In this document: positions 1 to 12,600 of the stretch, in pieces | How the letters are laid out: each line of letters starts with the position of its first letter | Position numbering within the stretch: position 1 is the first letter of the stretch | NCBI GenBank assembly: GCA_002118135.1 | Contig: BDIU01000032.1 | Location: 62,001 to 126,000, forward strand | Source: Trebouxia sp. TZW2008 | Taxonomy: Eukaryota; Chlorophyta; Trebouxiophyceae; Trebouxiales; Trebouxiaceae | Direction of reading: 5' to 3' | DNA: 64,000 nt | The notes under the pieces: model-generated | Told to the model about the DNA's origin: nothing | Seen by the model: only the letters and a program-made list of their open reading frames with translations | The model's database searches: none | Translations under genes and position numbers: made by a program

Positions 1-454
1 TAAAGTTTTGCAAAGTTGTGGGCGACTTTATCAACCACCATGCATGCACGCCTTTGTGCAGCTCCAAAGCTGATTAGCTCAAGGTCTAGCACTACCTGAT
101 CTAAGCTTGGCTGACAACACTGTCAGTCCCTGAATGGGGTTGACAGTAAGATGCATAAAAGCTGTTGCAGAGCTCGTTGGGACTGATAGGATCTGACTCA
201 ATGTGGACTCATTTTCCATAAGTCCACAAATTGTCATCTTTGACTGAATGTTGGCTGTGCTTTCGACTCAAAGGTTCCTTATGTGGTAGTGTCTGCGGCA
301 TAGCACCAACGCCAGGGTTATGCAAATGTCGAAAGTTGTTATTATATCAGCCTGGTGTGGTCTGCAGCTGACGCTGTACCTATTGCATGTGAGCTGCGTA
401 ACTGCCAACTGCCGACCGCGAGCGCTGAATGTCGGTTGTGGTTAGCAGGCAGGC
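1..454. other. Upstream region of the RWP-RK gene
   Basis: No coding exon or RNA gene is supported here. The last hundred bases presumably hold the promoter and 5' leader of the RWP-RK gene that starts at 455. No TATA box or other clear motif was recognised. Confidence 0.4.
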
Positions 455-2273
455 ATGGCAGCGGAGCCAGTGGGCATGAGGACGCGCAATGGGGGCAGCT
501 GCAGCTACCGCCCACCTCCTGCAGAGGCGCAGAAGAAGAAGGGGACCAAGCACATCACCATGGACTTCTTGGAGCAAGGGGGCTACTTTGATGCCCCCAT
601 CCAGGTGAGCCTCCCGAACCCCGCTCCCTGCCCCCCACTTCCCCCCAACACCTGCTTGCAGTGATTGATACAGTATGCTGCGCCACCCATGACTTGGTGC
701 ATTTGTAGCTGTTGTGGCACCACATTGTCATTGTGAATCTTCTTTATTGAGGCATGACATGTGTGGCAGCAGGCGCCCCTGGGAAAACGCTTTGCTCAAC
801 ACAAGAAACAGTGCTGAAAGATGCCTTTCACAGAGCTGGGATAGCGCTAGATGATGCGGCGAAGAACTGTTCTGCGCTTGCCCAAACAGCTTGTCTGTTC
901 ATGCAGAATTTGATGAAGTCAGCATGTTGTCTACACATGGTCATTGCCATACGAGGCACAGGCAGTTGGCTTTATTGGCTGTTTGGAGCATGACAAACAT
1001 GTCCCTTTCCCAGTTTGGAGAGCCAGCCTGATCTGCACTGTGTTGCTGCCAAAAGACCTTTTTGCTTTGATGGTAGGCTGCAGCCCAGCAGCTGAAGGTA
1101 GCAATGAACACAATCAAGGGATCACATGCTTGACACATGCAATGTGTTGTGACTATAGGCAGCAGCCCAGCAGCTGCAGGTCGGGGTGACCACGCTGAAG
1201 AAGATCTGCCGCACTGCCAAGGTGACTCGGTGGCCCTTCCGCAAGCGCACCAGCATTGAGCGCCTGATTGAGCGCACCCAGTACTTCATGGCGGATGATG
1301 ACGACCTGCAGCAGAAGCTGGCCGAGCTGCAGCCCCTGCTGGCAGAGAGGGACTGCCTCAAGGTACCTCCTGGTTCTGACTGACAATCAGGCTGATGTTG
1401 CTTTCCTGTTTTGGTGCGTCTGTGCTCTTTGCGTTGTGCCCATGTCACGCTGATGTAGCTTTCTATGCTGTAGAACAGCTCAAGTTGATGTTCTGAGACT
1501 TGAATAGTGAGTAGTCGTGCAGTGTTTCAGAAGACAACTGCCTGAGCTTCTTGGCAATGCCGTCAGCTTGAACGCAAGGCACAAGCATGCCATATCACAT
1601 TAGGCAGCAAGCACGATCACTGCATTATTGCTGTCACAAGCTTTCGATGCACCCTCCTGTTGGTCAATGTACTGTGTTGATACAAAGGATGTGTACATTG
1701 CATGTGACAGGCGTGCCAAGGCAAGGACGTGGACGGGCCAATCAAAAAGTTTAGGCAGAGCATGTTCAAGAGGGTTCACAAGGAGGAGCGGGACAGGAAG
1801 AAAGCAGCCAAAGCTGCTAGGGCTGGTATGCTGCCACTGTCTCTGCTCACTGGCAGGCAGCTGTAATTTGTCACTGCAACTGGCATCTTATGCTAGGAAC
1901 TGCAACAGCCAGATGAGTGGACTGCTGGGTAGTGACACGACCAGCTAGCATGCATCATGACAGGCCAGCAGACAACCCAAACATTATTTCTGCCTGTAAA
2001 CTTTCGGTGTTGCCTGGGTTCATACACACATTTGTTGTTTGCCGACGAAACAAGGCATCAGCACTTCCTGCCTGCTGCATTTTCTGCTTCTGAGATCCAG
2101 GCCTTTTGTCTGTTGGGTTTCATGTGGCTGTCTAGCAATGTTTCCAACAAGGTGAATGACTGCTGTGTCCTGCAGAACAAAATGCAGCAGCCACCCGTTT
2201 ATCCCGCAAGCGCAAGGCGGCAATTGCAGTTGATGCAGCAGCAGAGTGTCTGAAGTCGCAGCATGAGGGCTGA
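455..2273 (+). CDS. RWP-RK domain transcription factor
   Basis: Four exons read 455-604, 1159-1362, 1711-1825 and 2176-2273; all joins keep phase and give 188 residues. The RWP-RK DNA-binding domain covers about residues 30-92, with the signature RWPFRK at 74-79 (most relatives have RWPYRK) preceded by the helix containing LKKICR. A leucine-rich helix follows, with a lysine/arginine-rich stretch at 115-130 and a short basic cluster near the C terminus that could serve nuclear import. The protein is small and lacks the GAF-like and PB1 regions of NIN-like proteins, so it resembles the RKD group, which in algae and plants acts in nitrogen response, mating or gametogenesis. Which of these applies cannot be told. 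The ATG at 455 is chosen as the first in frame before the domain; an upstream 5' exon cannot be excluded. Confidence 0.88.
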
Positions 2274-2912
2274 CCTTGATTCTGGCCTGGGATGTGGGGT
2301 TGCTCAAAGCTTGATAGGCAAGGTGGCAAGACCTTTTGAGCAACATCACGATGTCCACTTACTGTATTGCTCGTGATGCCTTTTGCCTGGCGCTTGTGTT
2401 ACTTCGTGCATGGGACTGCTCTGTTTGACTGCTGGTCAAGTGCAGCGTTGCCTTGCTGTCAGCTCTGAGATGCTGCTTCATTTTTGTACCATCCCTGTTT
2501 TGCTTTTTGCGCAGTCGCGTTGATTGCAGCTTAGCTTTTGAGCCCAAATGCCCCACGCGCAACAGAATCAAATCTTGCTGTGCGATATGTTTTGCTCAAA
2601 CTGATGGCATTGAAATATTTCTTGAGCTGCTAATTTAGCTACACGCAACATTGTTCCCTTCAACTGCTGATGTATCTGTAGTTTGTACATATGTTGAAAT
2701 ATCCAGACAATGCTTTACACATGCATGCTAAGTTTTGTTTTTGACCTGTGACCTTCAATGTAAAGCTTGCTTGATGATCGGCTAATTTCTCTTGGTGCTG
2801 TGCAACACCTGATGCGTAAAGCAATACAAACAGAGGAATGTCCCTGCTGAGCACATGCAGATGCCAAGCAGACTGAATCAACTTGTAAGGGGTTTGTTCT
2901 GATGAGGCTGGA
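2274..2912. other. Convergent 3' regions of RWP-RK and AP-4 sigma genes
   Basis: The stretch lies between two stop codons that face each other. A TGTAA poly(A) signal for the plus-strand gene sits at 2759-2763 and one for the minus-strand gene at 2715-2719, so the two 3' ends probably overlap by some tens of bases. No other gene is seen. Confidence 0.5.
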
Positions 2913-3668
2913 CTAAAGTGCCTTGTCCAGCAGCTGTACAGGCGCCAATACGTTCTGCTTGTTGGTCTCAACAATGCAGCCATTCATGAGCATCTCGTCC
3001 ACAATGAAGTGTGCCTGTAGAACAAGCCAGTATCAAGCCATGGTAAAAGTCTCCAGCCAAAGCAGCACACGTGTGTTGTTGCAACCCTTGCAGCTGTCAA
3101 AAGAGCACTTACCATTTCGAGATTGAACATGAGATCCAGCTCGCACACATTGCTGAAGTATCTGTCTAGGGTTTCCACTAGGCAGTGTATGAACTCAAGT
3201 ATCGCCAGCTCGTTCTGCAGCAGCAACAGTATTGCCATGGCTAAACATTGTCAAGCCAGGCTATACACTGCGCAGCAGGGCTTGTGTCAAGCGCTTGATG
3301 TAATGCACAGAAAAGGCCCAGGTCAGCAATACTTGATGCCGTACCTCATCGTTGTCAATGCCAACCAGGAAGAAAAGTGATGCATATCGTCTGTAGATGA
3401 CTTTATAGTTCCGGTGCTCAATGAAGGAACACTACAGGCAGGGACTCGCGTCAGTGCGCAAGCTGGCATGGGTGCTGAAATGCATGGGGTCGTGAGTGAT
3501 GGCTGTAAGATTTAAAATCCTCGCCTGCCTCTCAGCTCTAGCCAGGCATTTCCGCACGATCTCGCCTTCTAGAACGCGTCTTTCTTCCACTGTCATACTC
3601 TGATCACTGTATTTGGCTAGTCTGGTCTGACCTTGTTTATTCACCAGCAGAACAAACTTGAGCGCCAT
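2913..3668 (-). CDS. AP4S: AP-4 adaptor complex sigma subunit
   Basis: Exons on the minus strand are 3525-3668, 3345-3431, 3113-3214 and 2913-3014, giving 144 residues, the normal length for the sigma subunits of clathrin-type adaptors. The N terminus [12 protein letters not shown], the middle [12 protein letters not shown] and the stretch [10 protein letters not shown] followed by [12 protein letters not shown] are family hallmarks; the first of these fits AP-4 sigma better than AP-1, AP-2 or AP-3. AP-4 works at the trans-Golgi network in sorting to vacuole-type compartments as a heterotetramer with beta, epsilon and mu subunits. The start at 3668 matches the family; an upstream in-frame GTG is ignored. 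The intron after exon 1 uses a GC donor (the exon ends in AGGCAG before GCGAGG), which is needed to keep the conserved join RQ-CSFIEH. Confidence 0.93.
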
Positions 3669-4514
3669 AAGGTCGCTGACCCAGGTCACACTGTCAATCT
3701 ATCGGGAATTGATATGCGCAGCGCCTGCTGCTCTGCATGTCACTCTCTTTTGAGGCAAAACAGCAGCTCGTGATGCGTAAAGTGTTGATGCAGCACAAAG
3801 CGCGAAGACTGCGAGCAAGTCTCGAAGCTTCTCTGATTGCAACAGGCGTTCCGCTATGAGCGTTGACCTTGATGTACTGTCGATGGTGTTGTGCGGAGCG
3901 CCGTTTGATCTCCCTGACAAAGCCACAGGAGACTCTGGGGTGGCACCTACAGGTTGTAGTGGCGCCTCAGTCTGCGCGCAAGGCCAGTGTGCCAGAGCTC
4001 TGTTGCACTGTAAACGGTGCATAAGTGAAGATGCGCGTGAACGAGAGCTCTTTGGTTTGTCATGAGCTATCCATTGCACTACCACAGGGTCACAGCAATG
4101 CCATGTGCATGTATACATGGCAAGCATCAACATTATAAGTGTTTCAAACTTTACAACAGTGAGCGTACTCGTCATACTTGTATCAGGATGCCTTGACAGG
4201 AAAATCAAATTACAAATGCAAGCATCATGCACACCATGAGGGCTTAAGCTTGCACTCATGCAGTCAGAGACCCATAAAAAACACTAAACCTACTTAAAGT
4301 ATTCTCAAGCGCACACAGATCGATCATGAGTGGCAAAGGTTCTTTGCCTTCAAATAGACACGAACATACATGAAACAGAACATGCAGCTCAGCATAACAC
4401 TACAAAGTCTACACAGACAGCAGCAAAACAGGCTGATACTGGCCCAGACCAAGGCACTCTGCGTTTGATTGTACACTTTGCTCTGCACAACCTGCTGTTC
4501 GACTCAAACAGCTC
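3669..4514. other. Between AP-4 sigma start and SERINC stop
   Basis: Probably holds the 3' untranslated region of the SERINC gene and the promoter and leader of AP-4 sigma, both on the minus strand. TTACA (TGTAA on the minus strand) occurs at 4210-4214 and 4151-4155. A 186-codon open frame runs through on the minus strand but looks like chance. Confidence 0.4.
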
Positions 4515-7427
4515 TCAAGAGAAGTCTCTGTCTGGAAACAAAAGGGGTGCAGCCATTGTCCAGGCATACACACCAACTGTCATCCACTGAGCAACAACTT
4601 TGACCCATACAGATGTCCACCCAACATCTATGAGGTCTCGCTCCTCAGCTCCAGTGCCCCAACCGGTCATCAGCATAGCAATGTACATGCTAGCAAGCGC
4701 AAATATGAGGTGGAAGAAGCTGTAGCTGTATGTGACTAGCTCAAACTCATCCATGGCTTTGCTCTCTGTGCCGGTGCGAGCTGCAGCATTCAACACAGCA
4801 ACTTCATTCATTCATTTCATTCTAAACGTATTCTAGACAGGCTCTGCAGGCCCAGCCAGGTACGTACTGGAGCAATCAACTGTTGCTTCAGTGCTAAAAT
4901 GTGCAGGTTGTAGCAGTACACACTGACCTGCCCAGTACTGAGGATCTATGCCTTGCCTAGGCATTGGTCTCATATGCCTGCTTGTTGAGAACAGATGCTA
5001 TCATGTACGACAAGCATGCAGCCTTTCCAGCATGACAAGTTGCAGGCAGACAATGCAAGCCACTGTCAAAATCAGGTATGCTACCTTGCTTGGTACATTC
5101 CAGATATAGCTTTACTGCAGCTTTGGGCTTGACACAATAAGTTCCATGGCCTGCCTGCCTTGCATCAAGTGCTTTTGACAAGCACAGAGGTGGATAGCAG
5201 ACCCAGGGCTGCTGCTACTTACAGAATCTCACATTGCAAAGCCTAACGGTGTATACTTTTCTTGTGCATTTCTTGTCTGGACAGAAGACCAGGTGAGCAG
5301 TGCTTACCCATGCTTTGGCCCTGTGGCTCCCCGTCCAGCCCTGCCGAAGTGCCCTCCGCCTCTTTGTCCAGCAGCCCCTCCTCAACAGCCTCTTCCCTGG
5401 CTGACATGAAGGTCCTGTTGTTGCTGCCAGCACGCAGGGCGCTGTACACAACACTGACAATGGCTATGACCATGCCTACTGCCAGAGTGCTGCCTGAGGC
5501 TGCTGTGAAGTGCTTGCCCAGGCCATTGCACTGGTAGTTGTGGGGCTCGCTTTGCAGAGCGCTGTAACATAGGTAGCTGCAGTATAGTGTGACGACAGCT
5601 GAAGGGAAGAGGCTCCCATTCTGAGCCTGCAAAACAGGGGTAAGCATTGTGATATCTGCCTTCTTTGTTCCTTGTAGACAGTAGTGGTGAGAAGGCGTAT
5701 TGCAAACGTGCGATGCGTCAGCATTCCATTTCAAGTAAGGCTGTGCATGCTGGCGTCCATTGTCTATCTGCTGCAAGGGCCAAAGCAAGAACAATTTTTG
5801 CAAGTGACAAACGTCAAACCCAAAGCGTATACCAATAAACACCAACATAAAACATGAAGTATGGAAAATATGAGTTGTACACACAAGTCAGGTACATTGC
5901 ACTAGACTTGTAAAGTCACTCACAATGCAACATAGCAATACATGAACATTGTATGGCTGAGTGGTATCGCCTTGCATTGCTCAATGCAAACCTTCATACA
6001 GACAACTGCATCAATTGCTGACTGAAAGGGTCCAAGGCAGAAACAGCTTTGAAAACTGACCTGAGGGTGCAGAGAACCCAGAGATACCGCCAAAGTCAGC
6101 AAGATGGTCATGGTCATGACAAAGACATTGAAGCTGCAGTCCCCCGCCCCTGAGGGGTTGAACCAGTAGAAGGAAACGCCAATTAGCGCAATGGCTCCCA
6201 CAAAGGCTCCAACAGTCACAGCCAAAAGAGCATACAAATATCTGCATGAAACGAGAGTTGTTCGGCCAGCTGCATCTGCATGATCTTTCTCACATGGGGA
6301 AAGGCCATGCAGAACCACACCTGAGCTGACATATGCAGATAGAATCTCAATCTGCAGCGAAGAACACACGATGCAAAGGGTATCATACATAGCATGGTGC
6401 ATCTACACAACATGCTTACAACACATGCTAGCACATGTAGGGCCAGGTAAAGACTGATTGGCAGCACAAAGCAATGGCTGTCTGCATCTTCCATACCTGT
6501 CATCCTCTTTTGAAACCCATTCATCATTCCAGTTTTGCGTCATGTCCAGAAGGATGATCATCTGAACAATCATGAAGAGCCCAGATCCAAAGCGTGCCAC
6601 CCATGCTGCATTCAGACTGCAACTTCAGTAACAAGCAACAGATGGGTCTTTTCGTAGAGATTTCATGCTCACAATCAAGACCTAGTTGTGTCAGCATCAA
6701 CAAAACAAGGTACAGCTTGCCAATCTTATAGTGCGCAGCTTTCTTGCGTCAGGCAAACCCCTGCTAGACAAACAATCAAGGGAAAGTGCAAGGCCGCATG
6801 CTTGACAGGGAAGCTTACAGTAGGCATTGACGAGTCCCACAGGGAAGAAGAATGGCAATATGCAGAAAGAGAGCCACAGGGCAAGCTTGACAAGCCATCC
6901 TCCGTGGTGCAAGTACTGATCTCTCTTGTCACTCTTGTACTTGACACCAATCAGCACAGCTGACATAAGACCAAAGAACATCTGCATAACAACGAGTCTT
7001 TGGTTGCTGACCCCAGGAAAGCAGGCACCGAGGTACAAGACAGAAGAGATCAAAGCGCTGCTTACAAAATTGCCCATACTGAGCCTGTAGACTGCCTGCT
7101 GTCCATACCACTTGTCGCTGATATCACCTGTGGCCTCGTGTACGATCCCTGAATGCACCAAAGCTTGTCAGCTGCACAGCTCCCAGATTTGCTTATGCAC
7201 AGCGTCGCTGCCTGGGTAAATTATATCTTACATGGGATTTTCTGAATGAGTGGCTTTGCAAAGTCCCTCAAGACCCAAGCAAGAACCATGGCTGTTGTGA
7301 ACAACGCACAGTAAGCCAGCCTTGCGCTTTTGCGCAAAACCTCGCGAGTCACGCCCTGGCAGGCTTGACACGCACACATCGCTGCGCATGATGCCAAGCA
7401 ACTGCCTGCTGACGTGAGCAGAAACAT
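4515..7427 (-). CDS. SERINC/TDE1 family membrane protein
   Basis: Six exons (7232-7427, 6819-7148, 6497-6605, 6061-6241, 5308-5626, 4515-4780) join in phase to 466 residues. The N terminus has the cysteine cluster SCLASCAAMCACQAC typical of serine incorporators. Further hallmarks are HHGGW after the third membrane span, RFGSGLF, the run FYWFNPSGAGDC, NGSLF at the start of exon 5, and the C-terminal YSYSFFH with a WVKVVAQW span. About ten membrane segments are visible. SERINC proteins sit in Golgi, plasma or vacuolar membranes and have been linked to serine incorporation into phospholipids and, more recently, to lipid scrambling; the exact role in algae is not known. An acidic, serine-containing loop (EEAVEEGLLDKEAEG) lies between spans near the C terminus. 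ATG at 7427 is the first methionine of the frame. Confidence 0.93.
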
Positions 7428-7866
7428 GACTGCCAAATCGGTCCTGAGCAACTAGGTATGCTTTTCCCTGCCTCTGCGCGTACGCTGTGCACACCCAGCT
7501 GGCCTCCACGTGAATGCCGAATGTCTTCATTCGTCTTCTTCTGCATGTAGCTTCCACAGGCATACATCTGATCAGACATCAAGCGATCCTAAGCACGCCG
7601 ACAGCAGTGCCGATTCTCTAACGGCATCTCCAGCCAGCTATGCAGCTGTTTGACCACTCCAGCCAATGCAGATGGCATTCGTAGTCAACCCATTCGACAA
7701 TAACCGTTGCAGATCACGGCACTGCTAAGCTTGCATAGGGCTAGTGAGGAGCTGAGCTGCTCTGTTTTCATGGCATCAGGCGTCTTGCGTCACAAGCGCT
7801 ACGCCACAGATTGCCTATAATGCCTGGATTCAAATCGAGTTAGCCAGCCAAGCGAGCTCAGAGGGC
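7428..7866. promoter_or_regulatory. Shared upstream region of SERINC and an orphan gene
   Basis: The 439 bases separate two divergent start codons, so the promoter of SERINC (minus) and of the small orphan (plus) must both lie here or close by. No known element was recognised. Confidence 0.3.
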
Positions 7867-8354
7867 ATGGTCAAAAAAGCTGCAAAGACTGTGCAAAGTA
7901 TCAGTTTGCTGAGAAACTCACCAACTGACACAGGTCGACAAAGTCTCACCGGGGCCTTTTACGCCCTCTTGCAAGCGGACTGACTGAAGAGTGTGAACTT
8001 GCAGGCACCCGTCAGGGGCCTGCACCAGGCACACTGTATTGGGCTCAACTGCGAGTTTGGGATGATGGCACTCATGAACTTGTCATCCCTTGTATACAAG
8101 ACTCATCTGGTTGTGGATCAGACTTTCAGTCAGCACTTCAAGATGTGCGCGAGAAGTTGGCCTGTCAAGTGGGTTGCTCTGTCGCAAAAGGCCTGCCAAC
8201 TACACCTCTCACAGAACGGCAGTCTGCACACAAGCTGGCAGACGACATGCAAATCATTGCTGAGGAGTATGCAGCAATGGATTTTCCTGCACTAATGCTT
8301 CAGAAGAGTGAGATGGTGCAAATTGATTTGGACTACTCCCTCATAGCGGGCTGA
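7867..8354 (+). CDS. Unrecognised 138-residue protein, two exons
   Basis: Two exons, 7867-7933 and 8005-8354, join in phase across a 72-base intron (CACAG before GTCGAC; acceptor ACTTGCAG). The product starts MVKKAAKTVQ, passes through a short beta-like stretch (LYWAQLRVWDDG) and continues with polar, helix-prone sequence (ALQDVREKLA, ERQSAHKLADDMQ) to end in DLDYSLIAG. No domain was recognised and there is no membrane span or signal peptide. Its frame is open and protein-like over the whole second exon, which argues that it is real, but no homologue comes to mind. Without the intron, the first frame ends at 7983 after 38 codons. The SERINC gene diverges from it. Confidence 0.4.
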
Positions 8355-9612
8355 TGTGCATCAGGCAGTGCAGCCAAGATTTGTCCTGAAAAGAGCCAAT
8401 TTTTGGAATCAGTGCAAAATTAGGGTGACCTCTGCACCTTCTGTGGAACCCTCGGGCGCGCTGAGCAGCGCTGGACACAGTCAGACAATTTAGACCCCAG
8501 CTCCGCCACCTTTAGTCAAACCCCTCCCATCCGTCACGTACCCCTCCAATCATGCAATCTGTTACAAGAAGGTCTGAGGCTGCTGCTTGAAAGCACATAG
8601 AAATAAAGTCACCGTGACTGTGGACCTTGTTGGTTGCCAGGTAGCTTTCACTTCCCCAACTGTATCCCTTGCTTTGTCATTAGTGCATCATTTCTGCTTG
8701 CAAGGATGATCATGCAGCAATAGGCATATCTGCTGTTACCAGCCTCTGGTAAGGTTGGCTGCAAGTGGCTTGGTCATCGATTATGTACTGGTTGCACCGT
8801 GCAGTTGGCTTGTTAGCAATAGAGTGAGCGATAAACAGCTGGCAATGCAGCATGCTATTGAGGTTTTACGTAGCAACAGCGCCACTCAAGTCGCTCAAGC
8901 AAAACAGCTGACTGCAGTTACTCTTGTCAGATCCTCCTGAAGGGCTGCAGCTGGAAGCTCGACAGCCAGCAGCATGTGAGGTAGATGCAGTGTCAGCTGA
9001 TTCCAGCTCAGCACTGCAAGTAGCTAATACTGCATCCATCTCACATGCTGCTGGCTGTGTAGTTTCCAGCTGCTGCAGCAGCACTCATTGCTCCTTGAAG
9101 AGAAGGCCCAGGAGCGCAGCCTGGCCCACATGCTCTTTGCATTGCATACAATGCCAACGTGCCTGGGTCAGCACGCTTGTTCTTCAAAAGTACATGCCCA
9201 ATAAGCATAAGCTGCTTCAAGAACGGCAATCTGCTTTTACCAGAATTGTGCCTGAGGACAGCATCAGTCGGTATCTGAATCACGTGCATGAGACGCTGGC
9301 ATGTCAGAAACAGCAGGCGGGTTTGCAATGATACAGGCTTGAGCTTGGAGACACAAATAGATGCACACATGCTTGTGTTGTTTTGTTCAATTGACAACTA
9401 TACACGTCTCATTACTAGTCACTTCTGTTGTGCACCATGTTGCACTGCATGTCAATGCAGTAATGCAGCTGCAAAGTTGCAGCGCCAGCATGCTGAAAGG
9501 GCATCTGTCATTCTGCAAACAAAGGCTCTTGCAGATGACCTGACATTTCCTATACTTTACTGGCAGAGCTGATTTGGTAGTCTGAAAGACACAGTCGCAA
9601 GAATGGTGCTTT
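8355..9612. other. Region with a long imperfect inverted repeat and broken coding-like pieces
   Basis: The stretch holds an inverted repeat at 8948-9073 (listed separately) and short helix-like open pieces on the plus strand around 9083-9205, 9214-9330 and 9450-9572 (for instance LLLEEKAQERSLAHML and LQRQHAERASVILQTKALADDL). They share only small words such as ERQSA with the orphan gene just upstream. They may be remnants of a duplicated coiled-coil gene or chance; no model closes. Confidence 0.25.
8948..9073. repeat. Imperfect inverted repeat, about 126 bases
   Basis: The left arm begins CAGCTGGAAGCTCGACAGCC at 8948 and the complement of the right arm begins CAGCTGGAAACTACACAGCC at 9073; pairing continues with few mismatches for some 30 bases and more loosely toward the centre near 9005-9015. 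The transcript would fold into a long hairpin, as in a foldback transposon or a small-RNA precursor. Confidence 0.6.
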
Positions 9613-12600
9613 TCACCGGGCCTTGTAGCCGAGGAAGTATGTCGAACGAATGAAAATGTACATGCCTGGCACTGTGCAGGCTACTGCAATCAGTATAGCC
9701 AGCTTCACACAAAGCCCGACAGAGCCCCTACACATGAGCAAGGCAACCATTTAGACGGATTATGTTGTCAAATCATGACTGAGCAGACACCTCAGCATTC
9801 CATTGACTTTCGCTGCTTGCATTGCCAGCCATACTTGTGACATCTAGGCAGTTCCAGAGTTGCAAAAGTGCTGTTGAAGAGTTGATTCATTGCAATCAAT
9901 GCATGCTGCCTGCAACACTGCCCGCTGCCATGCGTGCCACACCCAAACCAATGAAAGGCTGCCAAGAAGCGTTGCAAGGACAGGCAAGCAGAGCATTTTG
10001 GACAGATCAGCTGTGACCTGAAATATAAATGAGAAGGGTCTATGCCAGTGTTGCACCGTACGTAAAACGCATACAGAATACGGCAGTACTTTACAGTATT
10101 GGCAATGTGGTCAGTGGATACGGGTCAAAAATACGTTAATCATGAACAGCACAAAAAGCAGTGCACAAGTGACTGTAGCATCATTTTTTGGGACAAACCA
10201 AGCAAGGTGAGTGGTTTTGTTGCTACCCACACTTTTTTGGCAAGTAATGACCACAGTGGTCACAAATAGCTTCTGCATCAGCACGTTTAGTGCCATCAAT
10301 TTCGCATCCCTGTTACACAACTTGACATTCTGCCACTCAATACCACGTTTGGGTCGGTACTCATGACGGCGCAGCCTGGAACGATGCGCAATGCACTTGG
10401 AGTGCTCAAGTCGCAGCGTTTCGCGCTTCGTGACGGCTCGTCACGTCTATTCTGGTGAGACGTATGGGCCAGGTACGTATTATTGCGCGTATTGGCGCAT
10501 TTAAGCACAATACGGCGCATTTTTACGCATTGGCAACGAGAAATTAGCGTATTGCGCACTGGTCTGTGCCATCAAGTGTCACACCAGGAGCCACTGAGAG
10601 TAAAAGCAACCTAAGATGTGACCTTCAAGCAATGCCTGCATGCTTGCTACAGACAGTGTAACAACGACAAACCTGTTCTTGATGTTTTTGGAGGTCTTGA
10701 CAGCGTAGTCTGCATTGACCATGCTGGCATCCTGTGCAGCTTCTGCTTGGTTGAGCAAGCCTTCACGCGCCTGTACTGCCCCTTGCATGGCTCGCACATT
10801 GCCTAGCAACCTTGATGATAGCCCCATCATGTCTTCACTGACATCCTCCTGCACGTATTGAGCTGGTCAAGTTGGTGATGCAGACGCTGCTGTCCATTAA
10901 CTGGCAACATATTGCTATGGCAAGCATAGAACCTTTATAGGCATTCGCTACCACTGTCACACACGTTGCATTCCTTGGCAAGTGGCAACATGTCGTGACT
11001 GACATCTCCCTGCAGGTATTGGTGACATGGTCATTGCCACTGTGTGGCACGTGCAACCAGCCATGTTGGCTGCCTAAAGCAGGGTGAAGTTTCTCTTCTT
11101 CTTCTTCTTCTAGAGCCCAGACATTGCTGTTGTCAGTTGTCAGCATAGGGCAGGCGACACGTTGCTATAGCGAGCACAGCACCCTGATAGGCATCTGTCA
11201 TCATTTCAATCGACATGTTCCAATTGCTGTACCAAGTACAGCACGTTGATAGGCAATTGCCACCATTGTCATGTCATTGAACGCTGACGCGCCGCTCACT
11301 TGTGACCCGGCTACTCACCATGGCGAGGGATGTAAACAAGCAAAGCAGATGTGACAACTATCAGCGGCATGTTATGATTGTCATCAACATGTGCCAAGTA
11401 CAGCCTGTCTCGTGGGTGTTGGTTGCCACACACAGTGCTCAACTTTGAGCTGTGGAACGCCACATCAGCACATGTGTTGAACAAGCTGTGGCAACTTGCT
11501 GGACATATATGTTGTAAATGAGCGCCTAAGCAGCTGAGGAACAGGCAGACCCACTCAAGGTGCTCAAGGTGCCCATTGTAGTCATGCGCTGCTTGGCCTA
11601 CCATGTGCCATGTGACTTTGCAATGAGTTTTGAGCTTGCTCAACAATCTTGTGACTTGCTGCTTTCGCGTACCACAACACTTGATGATACAGCACTTGAT
11701 AAGTTGTGCAAGGGAAGCAGCTGGGCATGTAGGTTTGCAGGATATGCACATCAGGGGCCCATTCTGACCTGCAGATTCTCATGCATTTGCAGCTTGGCCT
11801 GGGCTGCTTTTGACAAGGGAGCATCCGGGATACGCTGTGCTCGCTGCCGCAAGCCTGCATTGCTTGCTTCTGACGCTCCACTGCCATCTATCCTGCACAA
11901 CAGCTATTTCATGCTTGCGCTGGTCAGAGACAGTTGATTGCTGCAGTACATACCTATTTGGGCCTGCTGAGCCTGACTAGCATGCATGCATGCATGCATG
12001 CATGAATGAATGAATGAATGAATGCATGCTTGCACTCGTCACTGCTGCTGTTCTGTTGGCATGTGCAACGATGAAATTATGCTTGTGACTAACCAGCAGC
12101 TCCACTCCCATCTATCCTACAAAACAGCTATTTCATGCTTGCGCTGGTCACTGCTTGTGTTTTACTTGCATGTGTGATGGTGGCTATGCCTCTGAGCTTT
12201 TAGCTCTCTGACAGCAGCAATGCATGACAGCAGCAATGCATGACAGCAGGATAGCTCAACAGGAGATTTCAGCTCTCTGACAGCAGCAATGGATGACAGC
12301 ACAATTGCTCTAGACGAGGTCCAGGGACACTGTTGCTTGTAACTCCAGATCAGGGCAACAGCTGAGCATGGGATGCTGGCTTGATGTGCTTGAGATTTTG
12401 ATCTGATGAGCCAGCATGACCAATGATGATGGCGTACAAGGTCTGCTCATGAGGCACTTCAATATCACAACGTGTTAGGCATGCAAACCAAGCAGCTGGT
12501 GGTCATGCATCAAGCCAAACAGCTTGACATACCTGGTGCTGTTTGGCACTGGTTGATGAGACATTGGTGGTGGCAGCTTGTACAAAGGAGCTGCTGAGTG

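Noticed and set aside
3699..4259. 186-codon open frame on the minus strand upstream of AP-4 sigma
   Set aside because: No domain, mixed composition, and it lies where the SERINC 3' region and AP-4 sigma promoter are expected.
5243..5884. Whole 213-codon minus-strand frame around SERINC exon 5
   Set aside because: Only 5308-5626 is coding; the flanks are intron that happens to stay open.
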